A stretch of 12,302 bases of DNA. Origin: Chitinophagaceae bacterium UBA3961. Its GTDB lineage: Bacteria > Bacteroidota > Bacteroidia > Chitinophagales > Chitinophagaceae. Below the pieces are notes generated by a model, which was not told the origin of the DNA, ran no database searches, and saw only the letters and a program-made list of their open reading frames with translations. The stretch is taken from positions 1 through 12,302 of the forward strand of contig DGDD01000010.1 of assembly GCA_002385265.1 (NCBI GenBank), given 5' to 3'. Below are positions 6,658 to 12,302 of this stretch, piece by piece. A program made the position numbers and the translations under genes. How positions within the stretch are numbered: position 1 is the first letter of the stretch; the number at the start of each line of letters is the position of its first letter.

Positions 6658-7020
6658 TTATTGATGGAAAAGCCATTTTATTCTTCTCCAATTATACAAA
6701 TAGTGAACCACCCAGAATATGCTAAATAAGAGTGCCCAATGCATGGGTTTTGTTTGATAAAGCATGAATGAAGCAATGCTGAATAGCATTAGTTCATAGC
6801 AGAGTCTCAACCAACCCGGAATTACAACCGGTGCTTTTCCGGGATCTCCCTCCACTCGAAATACACCCCAAAAGGTAGCCGCCACCAACGGAAGACCGAT
6901 GCCTGCTAGATATTTGAGGGCCCCTTCAAATTGATTCCATCCCCAATTCGCAAAAATGATCAGCAGCAAAATTTCAAGTAAAAAACGCAAGGCATGATTT
7001 AATGTAACGATACCTTTCAT
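6658..7020 (-). CDS. YrdB/DUF2568-family integral membrane protein
   Basis: The product has 120 residues from the ATG at 7020; an earlier ATG (7056) would overlap the upstream gene's end. Four hydrophobic segments: 10-27 (ALRFLLEILLLIIFANWG), 36-53 (YLAGIGLPLVAATFWGVF), 72-89 (RLCYELMLFSIASFMLY) and 94-109. The repeated 'LRFLLE ... GWN' and 'LPGWLRLCYELMLFSIA' pattern is that of DUF2568/YrdB, small four-helix membrane proteins of unknown role. There is a charged GDPGKAP loop (58-64) between helices 2 and 3 typical of the family. The gene is 10 bases after one barrel protein and 17 bases before another, so the three are almost certainly in one transcript. Confidence 0.82.
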   Translation of the reverse strand: MKGIVTLNHALRFLLEILLLIIFANWGWNQFEGALKYLAGIGLPLVAATFWGVFRVEGDPGKAPVVIPGWLRLCYELMLFSIASFMLYQTKPMHWALLFSIFWVVHYLYNWRRIKWLFHQ

Positions 7021-7030
7021 ATTTGATCTG

Positions 7031-7573
7031 TCAGATTTTTTTCTTTCTAAATACATATGAAAACTTCACATCAAGGGCGGGGTACAGGGTTCCAAACAGA
7101 AAATCTGCATCAATGGCATATCCAATTCCGGCGCGCGTGTTGATGGTCCACTTACGGGCAATGGATCTTTGCATTCCCCAATGGATATTGTATAAAAACC
7201 CGGGGTAGGTATTGTATCCATTGATGGCTCCAACAAATTTCGCCATTGCACCGATGTAGTTACCGGCATTCAAATCACTGCTCTTCCCTTTACGAGCCCT
7301 TTTCGGTAGATTGAAATAGAACTTAGGTTGTATGGAAAAGTATGGTCCGATTTCATTTAAATAGTATTCCAGGGTGCCTTCGGCTATATAATAAGCGCCG
7401 CCCAAGCCGGCACTGAGTTCCATGGTAGTATAGTTGCCTAGTTTGGGTTCGTAAGTAAACCCTAACCCATTTAGGCCAATGTCAATTTTTGAGAGGCTGG
7501 TTAAGTTTGATTTGAATTGTGCTGTACCTGTGAAGGCTGCAATACAATAAAATAATGAAAGAATGTATTTCAT
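7031..7573 (-). CDS. Outer-membrane beta-barrel-like protein
   Basis: The product has 180 residues. Signal peptide 1-18 (MKYILSLFYCIAAFTGTA, cut before QFKSN). The mature chain is Gly/Tyr/Phe-rich with alternating strands: IDIGLNGLGFTYE, YTTMELSAGLGGAYYIA, GPYFSIQPKFYFNL, NYIGAMAKFVGAINGY, WTINTRAGIGYAID and the last strand LYPALDVKFSYVF, ending in an aromatic residue followed by a basic tail RKKKI. This fits a porin-like or OmpW/OmpA-type small barrel with no detectable extra domain. The basic tail after the last strand is slightly unusual for the barrel insertion signal. First gene of the OMP-YrdB-OMP group; a TAACTTTG box lies upstream. Confidence 0.78.
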   Translation of the reverse strand: MKYILSLFYCIAAFTGTAQFKSNLTSLSKIDIGLNGLGFTYEPKLGNYTTMELSAGLGGAYYIAEGTLEYYLNEIGPYFSIQPKFYFNLPKRARKGKSSDLNAGNYIGAMAKFVGAINGYNTYPGFLYNIHWGMQRSIARKWTINTRAGIGYAIDADFLFGTLYPALDVKFSYVFRKKKI

Positions 7574-7628
7574 AAGCAGGCCGATTTATGGTGGTGGTTG
7601 TTACAAGATACAATCTAAGTACGATCTA

Positions 7629-7636
7629 CAAAGTTA
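7629..7636 (-). promoter_or_regulatory. Bacteroidota -7 box (TAACTTTG) ahead of the OMP-YrdB-OMP group
   Basis: Minus-strand TAACTTTG is a perfect TAnnTTTG match, about 55 bases before the ATG at 7573 and just after the stop of the TSUP gene at 7645-7647. No TTG is visible at the usual -33 distance, so the box stands alone. It would let the barrel group be transcribed separately from the DJ-1/TSUP pair. Confidence 0.42.
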
Positions 7637-7644
7637 AGGGGTCT

Positions 7645-8445
7645 TTAATTTTTAAGTGTAAAAACATCGTAAGCATAGCGAATTATCATGATGCCAACTA
7701 TAACAAGGAATACGATCCGTACGAATCCGTTGCCCCGCTTCAACGCCATTTTTGTTCCAAGTATATTCCCTAGCACGTTGAAAGCAGCCATTACGATGGC
7801 CACTGAAAGAAGATAGTTTCCTTGTTTGATGAATACCAATAATGCTGAGAAATTGGTGAAGCAGTTGACTATTTTCGCATAAGCGGAGGCGTGAAGAAAA
7901 TCGAATCCCAAAATCACTACAAATCCGAGTACTAGGAAACTGCCGGTTCCCGGTCCAAAGAAACCATCGTAAAATCCTACCACTATTCCTATGATCGCGC
8001 CATATAGTAAAAGTTGACCGGTAGGGAGGGATTTGGTTTTTTCAGCTCCTAACTCTTTTTTGAAATAGGTATAAATTGCTATCGCAATCAAGATCACCAA
8101 AATCACCGGTTTTAAGATGGATACATCCAATTTGCTGACTGCTTTTGCGCCAAGATAGGAGGCTCCAAAAGCGGCCAAGGAGATAACGAGTAGTAGGGCA
8201 GGATTGAATCGGATTCTTTTGGCATAGCCGAATGCGGCAACGGAAGTACCTGAAAAAGCAGCGATCTTATTCGTTCCAAAAAGCGTAGCAATGGGCTCTT
8301 TCGGGAAATTGATCAAGAGGGCAGGCAATTGAATGAGGCCTCCTCCACCCACTACTGCATCTAAGAATCCCGCAATGAAAGCCAGACCCGTTATTGCGAT
8401 AAGAGTGTACAGAGGTATTTCATCTAAAATAGAAAGTAAGATCAT
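7645..8445 (-). CDS. TSUP-family (TauE/SafE, YfcA-like) membrane exporter
   Basis: The product has 266 residues with about eight membrane segments. It has the two repeated-half signatures of TSUP carriers: GFLDAVVGGGGLIQLPAL (26-43) with GTNK (57-60) in the first half, and GFYDGFFGPGTGSF (157-170) with ASAYAKIVNCFTNFSALLVF (186-205) in the second. This is the YfcA-like branch, complete in length. Family members move sulfite, sulfonates or organic acids across the inner membrane, usually outward; the substrate here cannot be read from sequence. Its ATG overlaps the TGA of the DJ-1/PfpI gene as ATGA, so translation of the two is probably coupled and their roles linked. Confidence 0.92.
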   Translation of the reverse strand: MILLSILDEIPLYTLIAITGLAFIAGFLDAVVGGGGLIQLPALLINFPKEPIATLFGTNKIAAFSGTSVAAFGYAKRIRFNPALLLVISLAAFGASYLGAKAVSKLDVSILKPVILVILIAIAIYTYFKKELGAEKTKSLPTGQLLLYGAIIGIVVGFYDGFFGPGTGSFLVLGFVVILGFDFLHASAYAKIVNCFTNFSALLVFIKQGNYLLSVAIVMAAFNVLGNILGTKMALKRGNGFVRIVFLVIVGIMIIRYAYDVFTLKN

Positions 8446-9053
8446 AGGGTTCTTGCTTGGAGTAGTGCGATGAAAGGGTCGAGGTCTTTATCTTCCACCC
8501 ATACATATTCAATTTCGGTTGCTAGTTTTCGTGCGAACTCAATACCCTCTCTTTCGGCCAAGAAACCAAGGGTCATGTCCATACCTGCTGTTACACCTGA
8601 GGAAGTATAATACTTGCCATCTTTTACCCATCGCGCTTTTTCATTCCAGAGAACTTTTTCCCCAATACTCATCACCCATTTGAAAGCGATCTTATTGGTG
8701 GTGGCTTTTTTGCCATCGAGCAATCCTGTTTTTGCGAGCAGGGAAGTTCCTGTGCAAACGGTGAGTACATATTTACACGAGTTTGCAATTTGATGAATGA
8801 GTGCAATCAATGAATCGTTGTTCACTTCTTTTCTGGTACCGTATCCGCCGGGGATTAGGAAGATTTCAATATCATTGAGGCAGTCGGCTAGTTTTAGTGT
8901 AGGTGTAGAAACCCCGTGGTTATTCGAGACCAATCCTCCATCAAGCGAAACAAATCTAATTGGATAGCTATCTTTCCTTCTCCCAAATAATTCAACAGGC
9001 CCGAATACATCGAGTGTTTCAAAATCATCAAAAAGCAAAACGGTTACGTTCAT
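8442..9053 (-). CDS. DJ-1/PfpI-family protein (isonitrile hydratase-like branch)
   Basis: The product has 203 residues, cytoplasmic. The N-terminal VTVLLFDDFETLDVFGPVEL (3-22) carries the conserved acidic residue (Glu12) of the family. FLIPGGYGTR (65-74) is followed by the nucleophile elbow VLTVCTGTSLLAKTGLLDGK (96-115), with Cys100 as the reactive Cys, and then KATTNKIAFKWV. YTSSGVTAGMDMTLGFLAE (149-167) completes the fold. This layout is that of the ThiJ/PfpI-AraC-type glutamine-amidotransferase-like proteins and isonitrile hydratase, not of YajL/DJ-1 sensu stricto. The commonly seen His after ATT is Asn here (ATTNK), so catalysis may differ. Possible roles are isonitrile hydration, glyoxal/electrophile detoxification or cysteine-based sensing. 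First gene of the pair with the TSUP exporter; upstream is the divergent 128-base gap. Confidence 0.9.
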   Translation of the reverse strand: MNVTVLLFDDFETLDVFGPVELFGRRKDSYPIRFVSLDGGLVSNNHGVSTPTLKLADCLNDIEIFLIPGGYGTRKEVNNDSLIALIHQIANSCKYVLTVCTGTSLLAKTGLLDGKKATTNKIAFKWVMSIGEKVLWNEKARWVKDGKYYTSSGVTAGMDMTLGFLAEREGIEFARKLATEIEYVWVEDKDLDPFIALLQARTL

Positions 9054-9181
9054 GTAGGTAAATTAATGGCTTAAAATTAGTTCAAATCAAGGGAATGATG
9101 GCAAGCGTTTTCGGCTACATCATTTTGGGTATTTTCTAAAGTATAATAAGAGCGCATTTTTGAAGCTCAAATTTATCAATC

Positions 9182-9796
9182 ATGAAACAATCACTGCTTT
9201 TATTTTACTGCCTGTTAAGTTGCATAATTGTTACAAGTTCTTGCTCCAAGAAATCGAGTTCTTCCACGGATGCTATTGATGGAGTAACACCGCTGCGCAC
9301 TTCAATTGCAACAAAATATCCTGCCGATACCATATATACCATGCCGGCAAATATTGGAAACTTTGGATTGAAATTTCACGCCACTTCGCCGGGTATCATT
9401 ACTCAGCTCGGATGCCGCATGCCAAGTCCCGGTATATATGAGGTTATCCTATTTGACTACGATGCAAACACACTTATTGCCAAAGCAAATGTAGTAGTAA
9501 CAAATGGAAATGATTTTGCGTATACGCCAATTAGTAGTGTGTCCATAGTGGTGAATAAATTTTATGTGGTTTCTGTGAACAATGCCAGCAATGGTGTGGG
9601 ACAGCGATACTTTCAACTCTTTAAAAAACCTACCACTATCTACAGTATTTATCCATTTAGAGTGAAGCAAATTACCATTGACATGCCATTTTCCAGTACA
9701 GGCAATTCATCCGTTTTTCCGAGAAGTAATAATATCAGTGATTATCCTTTTATTAGGGGCGTGCCTGATTTTGTGTTTGAACCCGCGGCGAGATAG
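9182..9796 (+). CDS. Lipoprotein with DUF4082-like beta-sandwich domain
   Basis: The product has 204 residues. Signal: MKQSLLLFYCLLSCIIVTSSC with lipobox TSSC (Cys21), followed by a Ser-rich linker KKSSSSTDA. Residues 60-135 read NFGLKFHATSPGIITQLGCR, then GIYEVILFDYDANTLIAKA and a strand ending NKFYVVSVN. This 'start-of-strand GLKF, G-x-I-T, x-VxLFD, LIAKA, YVVSV' order matches DUF4082 domains seen in bacterial and archaeal surface proteins, with adhesive or structural roles assumed. The last 60 residues are a less conserved Phe/Tyr-rich tail. First gene of the plus-strand island, divergent from the DJ-1 gene; the gap has a CATTTTTG one mismatch from the -7 consensus about 20 bases upstream. 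Confidence 0.78.
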   Translation: MKQSLLLFYCLLSCIIVTSSCSKKSSSSTDAIDGVTPLRTSIATKYPADTIYTMPANIGNFGLKFHATSPGIITQLGCRMPSPGIYEVILFDYDANTLIAKANVVVTNGNDFAYTPISSVSIVVNKFYVVSVNNASNGVGQRYFQLFKKPTTIYSIYPFRVKQITIDMPFSSTGNSSVFPRSNNISDYPFIRGVPDFVFEPAAR

Positions 9797-9840
9797 TATA
9801 TAGTTAGAGCAGTGTTGAGAAGGTGTTGGGAACTACTTGG

Positions 9841-9880
9841 GTTGAGTTGTTGAGTTATTTAGTTCTTTAGTTTTTGAGTG
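9841..9880 (+). repeat. Tandem 8-base repeat, consensus NTTKAGTT, five units
   Basis: Five contiguous octads: gttgagtt, gttgagtt, atttagtt, ctttagtt, tttgagtg. The first two are identical and the rest differ by one to three bases. It lies 44 bases after the lipoprotein stop and forms the left edge of a larger nested repeat region. It has no coding potential. Confidence 0.75.
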
Positions 9881-9985
9881 TTGGCATCAGTGATAGTCTA
9901 GTGAAATAGTTGTGCTACTTGGATGGAAATTTTGTTAAGCCGCAACATTATAAGAAGCACTCCAAATTTTATATCATTTTACTTT

Positions 9986-10145
9986 ACCGCAAAGAAAAAA
10001 AGTACGCAAAGGTACGCAACGTAAAACGCTGCGTGGTTTCTGAGCTTGTCGAAGGGCGAACCGGAGGTTCAGTCGTAGGACCGCTGCGGTAATAAGAAAA
10101 AGGAACACTTTGCGACAACTTTGCGTACTCTGCGCTCTCTGCGGT
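9986..10145. repeat. Inverted-repeat element built from CGCAAAG heptads, with palindromic core
   Basis: The left arm (9986-10021) starts ACCGCAAAG and holds heptads CGCAAAG at 9988 and 10005 and CGCAACG at 10015. The right arm (10108-10145) ends TGCGGT and holds CTTTGCG at 10108 and 10119 and CTCTGCG at 10128 and 10137. The arms are imperfect inverse copies of each other (shared AGTACGCAAAG and ACCGCA). The core has three perfect small hairpins: ACGC-T-GCGT (10026-10034), GAACC-GGA-GGTTC (10058-10070) and ACCGC-T-GCGGT (10080-10090). It also contains TGAGCTTGTCGAAGGG (10041-10056), a motif I know as a very common interspersed repeat in bacterial genomes. No transposase or target-site duplication is visible. 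It is most likely a non-autonomous, genome-repeated palindromic element. Confidence 0.75.
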
Positions 10146-10170
10146 GATCCCCAGCAGAGCAGCTGCGCAA

Positions 10171-10212
10171 AACCTAAAACTTAAAACTCATAACTCATTA
10201 CTCCCTACTTTT
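10171..10212 (+). repeat. Tandem 7-base repeat running into a promoter box, six units
   Basis: Six contiguous heptads: aacctaa, aacttaa, aactcat, aactcat, tactccc, tactttt. Units 3 and 4 are identical and drift increases to both sides. The sense of the unit (AACTCAT) is roughly the reverse complement of the octad tract at 9841 (GTTGAGTT), so the two tracts flank the CGCAAAG element in opposite orientation. The last unit forms most of the -7 box of the next gene. Confidence 0.7.
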
Positions 10213-10213
10213 G
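10206..10213 (+). promoter_or_regulatory. Bacteroidota -7 promoter box (TACTTTTG) for the ydeI-like/SUKH pair
   Basis: TACTTTTG matches TAnnTTTG exactly, ending 16 bases before the ATG at 10230, so the leader would be about ten bases. No TTG -33 element is seen; the position falls within the heptad tract, which could substitute. It supports independent transcription of the two downstream genes rather than read-through from the lipoprotein. Confidence 0.5.
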
Positions 10214-10229
10214 CTCCAAACTACTTGCC

Positions 10230-10808
10230 ATGCATCCCAAAGCCGACGCCTATATAGCCAAAGAAAAACAATGGCAGAAAGAATTTGAACTAATGAGATC
10301 CATTGCCCTCGAAACCGGAATGGAAGAGGATTTCAAATGGGGACATCCTTGCTACACTTACAACGGAGTGAATGTAACTCTCATTCACGGCTTTAAAGAA
10401 TATTGTGCTTTTTTATTATTTAAAGGAGCATTGATGGGCGATCCAAACGGAATTTTAGTACACCAGTCGAAGAACGTTCAGTCTGCCCGACAAATACGAT
10501 TCACCAATGTAAAAGAAATTCAGAAATTGAAGAAAGTGCTGCTTTCTTACTTGTATGAAGCCATTGAAGTGGAGAAAGCAGGATTCAAAGTAGCGTTGAA
10601 GAAAACATCGGAATATGAAGTGCCGGAGGAATTTCAACAACATTTGAATAAAAGTGCAAAATTGAAAAAAGCGTTTGAAGCACTCACGCCGGGCAGGCAA
10701 AGAGCCTACCTTCTTTTCTTCTCATCAGCAAAGCAAGCAAAAACAAGAGAGGCGAGAATTGAAAAGCATTTAAAAGATATCTTAGCAGGAAAAGGGTTGA
10801 ACGACTAA
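10230..10808 (+). CDS. YdeI/OmdA-family protein (DUF1801 plus C-terminal YdeI domain)
   Basis: The product has 192 residues, soluble. The N-terminal DUF1801-type domain (about 15-110) shows FKWGHPCYTYNGVNVTLIHG (35-54), the core FKEYCAFLLFKGALMGDPNG (55-74) and ARQIRFTNVKEI (86-97). The C-terminal helical part has PEEFQQHLNKSAKLKKAFEA (132-151), LTPGRQRAYLLFF (152-164) and AKQAKTREARIEKHLKDI (167-184), the typical end of YdeI-like proteins (lysine-rich helix after the 'LTPGRQR' turn). In some bacteria YdeI/OmdA proteins are linked to resistance to cationic antimicrobial peptides; the molecular activity is unclear and may not apply here. It is followed 9 bases later by the SUKH gene and preceded by the -7 box within a repeat tract. 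Confidence 0.88.
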   Translation: MHPKADAYIAKEKQWQKEFELMRSIALETGMEEDFKWGHPCYTYNGVNVTLIHGFKEYCAFLLFKGALMGDPNGILVHQSKNVQSARQIRFTNVKEIQKLKKVLLSYLYEAIEVEKAGFKVALKKTSEYEVPEEFQQHLNKSAKLKKAFEALTPGRQRAYLLFFSSAKQAKTREARIEKHLKDILAGKGLND

Positions 10809-10817
10809 TTTTAACGC

Positions 10818-11744
10818 ATGAGTATTGTCCAAAAATTTCAGCAGGTAATAGAATTGCAATTCAGTGCTAAAGGTGTAAACACCCCGCGATTGAATTCAGG
10901 TGCGTCTTTAGATGCATTCTCCGCTATAGAATCATTGATTCAAGAACCGCTTCCCTCCGGTTTTAAGGAGCTGTATGAGTTTGCAGATGGTCAGTCGGCA
11001 GAAGAAGAGCCGGTTTTTTTAGGTGATGGTTTTATGAGCCTGCAACAGATCACTCATCAACTTCAATTTTCTTGGAGCTTGGTAAAGCCTACCAATAGAC
11101 AGATCCCTGATCCGGAGCGCTCAGAACAACTGATTCGAGAGATCATCGCATTTTATACGAGCAAAGCTCCAAAGGCTAAGCTGTTTGGATTGAAGAAAGC
11201 CTGGTACAAGATGGAGTTCAGTTGTGGTGATGGATCTTTTGGTGGACCTTATTTGTATGAAACCGAAGCAACAAGTTCGAAGGAAAGAACAATTCTTAAA
11301 ATAGATTATACAGACTATCAGAAAATAACCCCCACCATTCAAGCTCTTAAGAAACTAGAAGAATCGAGCTTTAATTGGGATGAAATGGAATTCGTGCTGT
11401 ATGAAAATGGACACTACACGGTAGAACGAAAAGATTATAATTTGAACGATCCGGAAAATTTCAGTTCGGTACCGGAAGGGGCGGTAAAGCGCATTTATTT
11501 TCACTATAAATGGCTTCCTTTGTTTGAAGATTTTGGAGGCAACTATATTGGCATTGATCTTGATCCCGATACTGCGGGTCAAAAAGGACAGGTCATTGTT
11601 TTCGGTCGTGATGAAGAAGTACTTACTGTTTTAGCTCCAAGTTTGGATGCGTTTTTTGATAAAGTATTGGCAGACTTGAGCAGCGGATCTTCAGTGCTCT
11701 TACAATCGGAGCGTCATGTACACGACTTATTGAGGAAACTGTAA
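10818..11744 (+). CDS. SMI1/KNR4 (SUKH) family protein with a large internal insert
   Basis: The product has 308 residues, soluble, acidic. The N-terminal hallmark is EPLPSGFKELYEFADGQS (43-60), i.e. the 'LP..f..ly...NG' start of SUKH domains. The C-terminal hallmark is YKWLPLFEDFGGNYIGIDLD (230-249), then AGQKGQVIVFGRDEEVLTV (253-271) and LAPSLDAFFDKVLADL (272-287). Between them, about 150 residues (roughly 80-225) do not fit a standard SUKH domain: a helix around 100-115, a KLFGLKKAWYKMEFSCGDGS segment (121-140) and a strand/helix stretch to 225. Many bacterial SUKH proteins are immunity proteins for polymorphic toxins; no toxin gene is adjacent, so that role is not established. It is co-directional with the YdeI gene (9-base gap) and converges on the LytTR gene (9-base gap). 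Confidence 0.85.
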   Translation: MSIVQKFQQVIELQFSAKGVNTPRLNSGASLDAFSAIESLIQEPLPSGFKELYEFADGQSAEEEPVFLGDGFMSLQQITHQLQFSWSLVKPTNRQIPDPERSEQLIREIIAFYTSKAPKAKLFGLKKAWYKMEFSCGDGSFGGPYLYETEATSSKERTILKIDYTDYQKITPTIQALKKLEESSFNWDEMEFVLYENGHYTVERKDYNLNDPENFSSVPEGAVKRIYFHYKWLPLFEDFGGNYIGIDLDPDTAGQKGQVIVFGRDEEVLTVLAPSLDAFFDKVLADLSSGSSVLLQSERHVHDLLRKL

Positions 11745-11753
11745 TCAATTATA

Positions 11754-12302
11754 TTAAGGGTTGCCTCTTTTGAATTTCTTGTAAAATTCCTCTCGGTACG
11801 ACTCTGAGATCGGGATGTTGGTATTATGGATCTTTATCTCGTGTCGTTCAACGGCCTCTATTTTGTCAATATTTACCATATAGGATTTATGAACACGTAC
11901 CATTTTTTCTTTCGATAGCGAGGTTTCGAATTCTCGAAAGGTTTCGAGTGTCATGATTTGTTTTGTAATGGTGTGTAGTTTTCGATAGTCGCGCACTCCT
12001 TCAATATAGAGCAACTCACTGTAGTTTACTCTTTCTAATTTATGCCCCGATTTTACAAAGAAAAATGCTTCTTCTTTTACTGTTTTCTTCTGTTCAATTC
12101 TTTGCAATCCTTTTTGAACGGCTTGTTGCAAGCGTTCCTTGGAAAAGGGTTTCAGCAGATAATCGGTTACGTTCAGTTCGTATCCCTTTAACGCATATTC
12201 ATGGTGTGCCGTAGTTAAAATAACTGCAGCATCAATGGGTACACTTTCTAGTAGCTGAATACCATTCAGTCCTGCAACTTGTATGTCTAAAAACACTAAG
12301 AT
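11754..12302 (-). CDS. LytTR-family response regulator, N-terminus cut by window edge
   Basis: The frame is open to the right edge; 182 residues are visible, beginning inside the receiver domain at ILVFLDIQVAGLNG. The phospho-acceptor is the Asp six codons from the edge; the Thr pair ILTTAHH (28-34) and the Lys in LLKPF (49-53) are the other receiver active-site residues. The usual MPG after the Asp is VAG here. A linker leads to a LytTR DNA-binding domain (about 80-178): KLERVNYSELLYIEGVRDYR (88-107) and MVRVHKSYMVNIDKIEAVER (134-153), both diagnostic. Such regulators act with a histidine kinase, often YpdA/LytS-like, presumably encoded beyond the right edge. The stop is 9 bases from the SUKH stop, with no terminator between the convergent genes. 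Confidence 0.93.
   Translation of the reverse strand: MLVFLDIQVAGLNGIQLLESVPIDAAVILTTAHHEYALKGYELNVTDYLLKPFSKERLQQAVQKGLQRIEQKKTVKEEAFFFVKSGHKLERVNYSELLYIEGVRDYRKLHTITKQIMTLETFREFETSLSKEKMVRVHKSYMVNIDKIEAVERHEIKIHNTNIPISESYREEFYKKFKRGNP

Noticed and set aside
9142..9147. TATAAT sequence upstream of the plus-strand lipoprotein
   Set aside because: It looks like an enterobacterial -10 box, but there is no TTGACA at proper spacing and this phylum uses TAnnTTTG; probably chance in AT-rich sequence.
9910..10092. Possible 60-residue plus-strand ORF in the repeat region
   Set aside because: It runs through the CGCAAAG arm and the GAGCTTGTCGAAGG core; its ELVEGRTG-type peptide is what that repeat always encodes in this frame. 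No start context or family likeness.

Overview
The window looks like an ordinary chromosomal stretch from a member of the Bacteroidota, probably a Chitinophagales/Sphingobacteria-like or flavobacterial lineage. This rests on several observations. Most secreted products have short signal peptides ending in ...A-Q. There are many small lipoproteins and small outer-membrane beta-barrel proteins. Shine-Dalgarno sequences are weak or absent, and several upstream regions carry boxes of the TAnnTTTG type (the Bacteroidota -7 promoter element). A LytTR response regulator is also present. I see no rRNA, tRNA, CRISPR array, transposase or phage gene.

Layout. Positions 1-9053 are entirely minus-strand. 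Reading in the direction of transcription (right to left) they hold: a DJ-1/PfpI protein overlapping a TSUP (TauE/SafE) exporter by 4 bases; a closely packed group of outer-membrane barrel protein, YrdB/DUF2568 membrane protein, second barrel-like protein and a His-rich conserved cytoplasmic protein; a small conserved membrane protein; a lipocalin-like lipoprotein; a GNAT acetyltransferase of the aminoglycoside 6'-N-acetyltransferase type; a DUF695-type protein; a secreted TIMP/NTR-like protein; a bacterial PH-domain membrane protein; an intradiol-dioxygenase-like lipoprotein; a small exported protein followed by a clear intrinsic terminator; and the N-terminal part of an exported M20 amidohydrolase that runs off the left edge.

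Positions 9182-11744 form a plus-strand island: a DUF4082-like lipoprotein, a 433-base non-coding stretch, then a YdeI/OmdA-type protein and an SMI1/KNR4 (SUKH) protein 9 bases apart. The last gene, minus-strand and cut by the right edge, is a LytTR response regulator that converges on the SUKH gene.

The most unusual sequence is the non-coding stretch 9797-10229. It is a nested repeat structure. An 8-base tandem repeat (NTTKAGTT) lies on the left and a 7-base tandem repeat (AACTCAT-like) on the right, in roughly opposite orientation. Inside them are inverted arms of repeated CGCAAAG / CTTTGCG heptads, and inside those a core with three small perfect hairpins and the widespread TGAGCTTGTCGAAGG motif. 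The right-hand heptad tract runs directly into a perfect TAnnTTTG box just before the YdeI gene.

The genes do not form one recognisable pathway. The general theme is cell-envelope and secreted functions, with stress or defence-like accessory functions (YdeI, SUKH, AAC(6')-like GNAT, DJ-1). I found no convincing new multi-gene system; the repeat element and a few unusual single proteins are the points worth checking.
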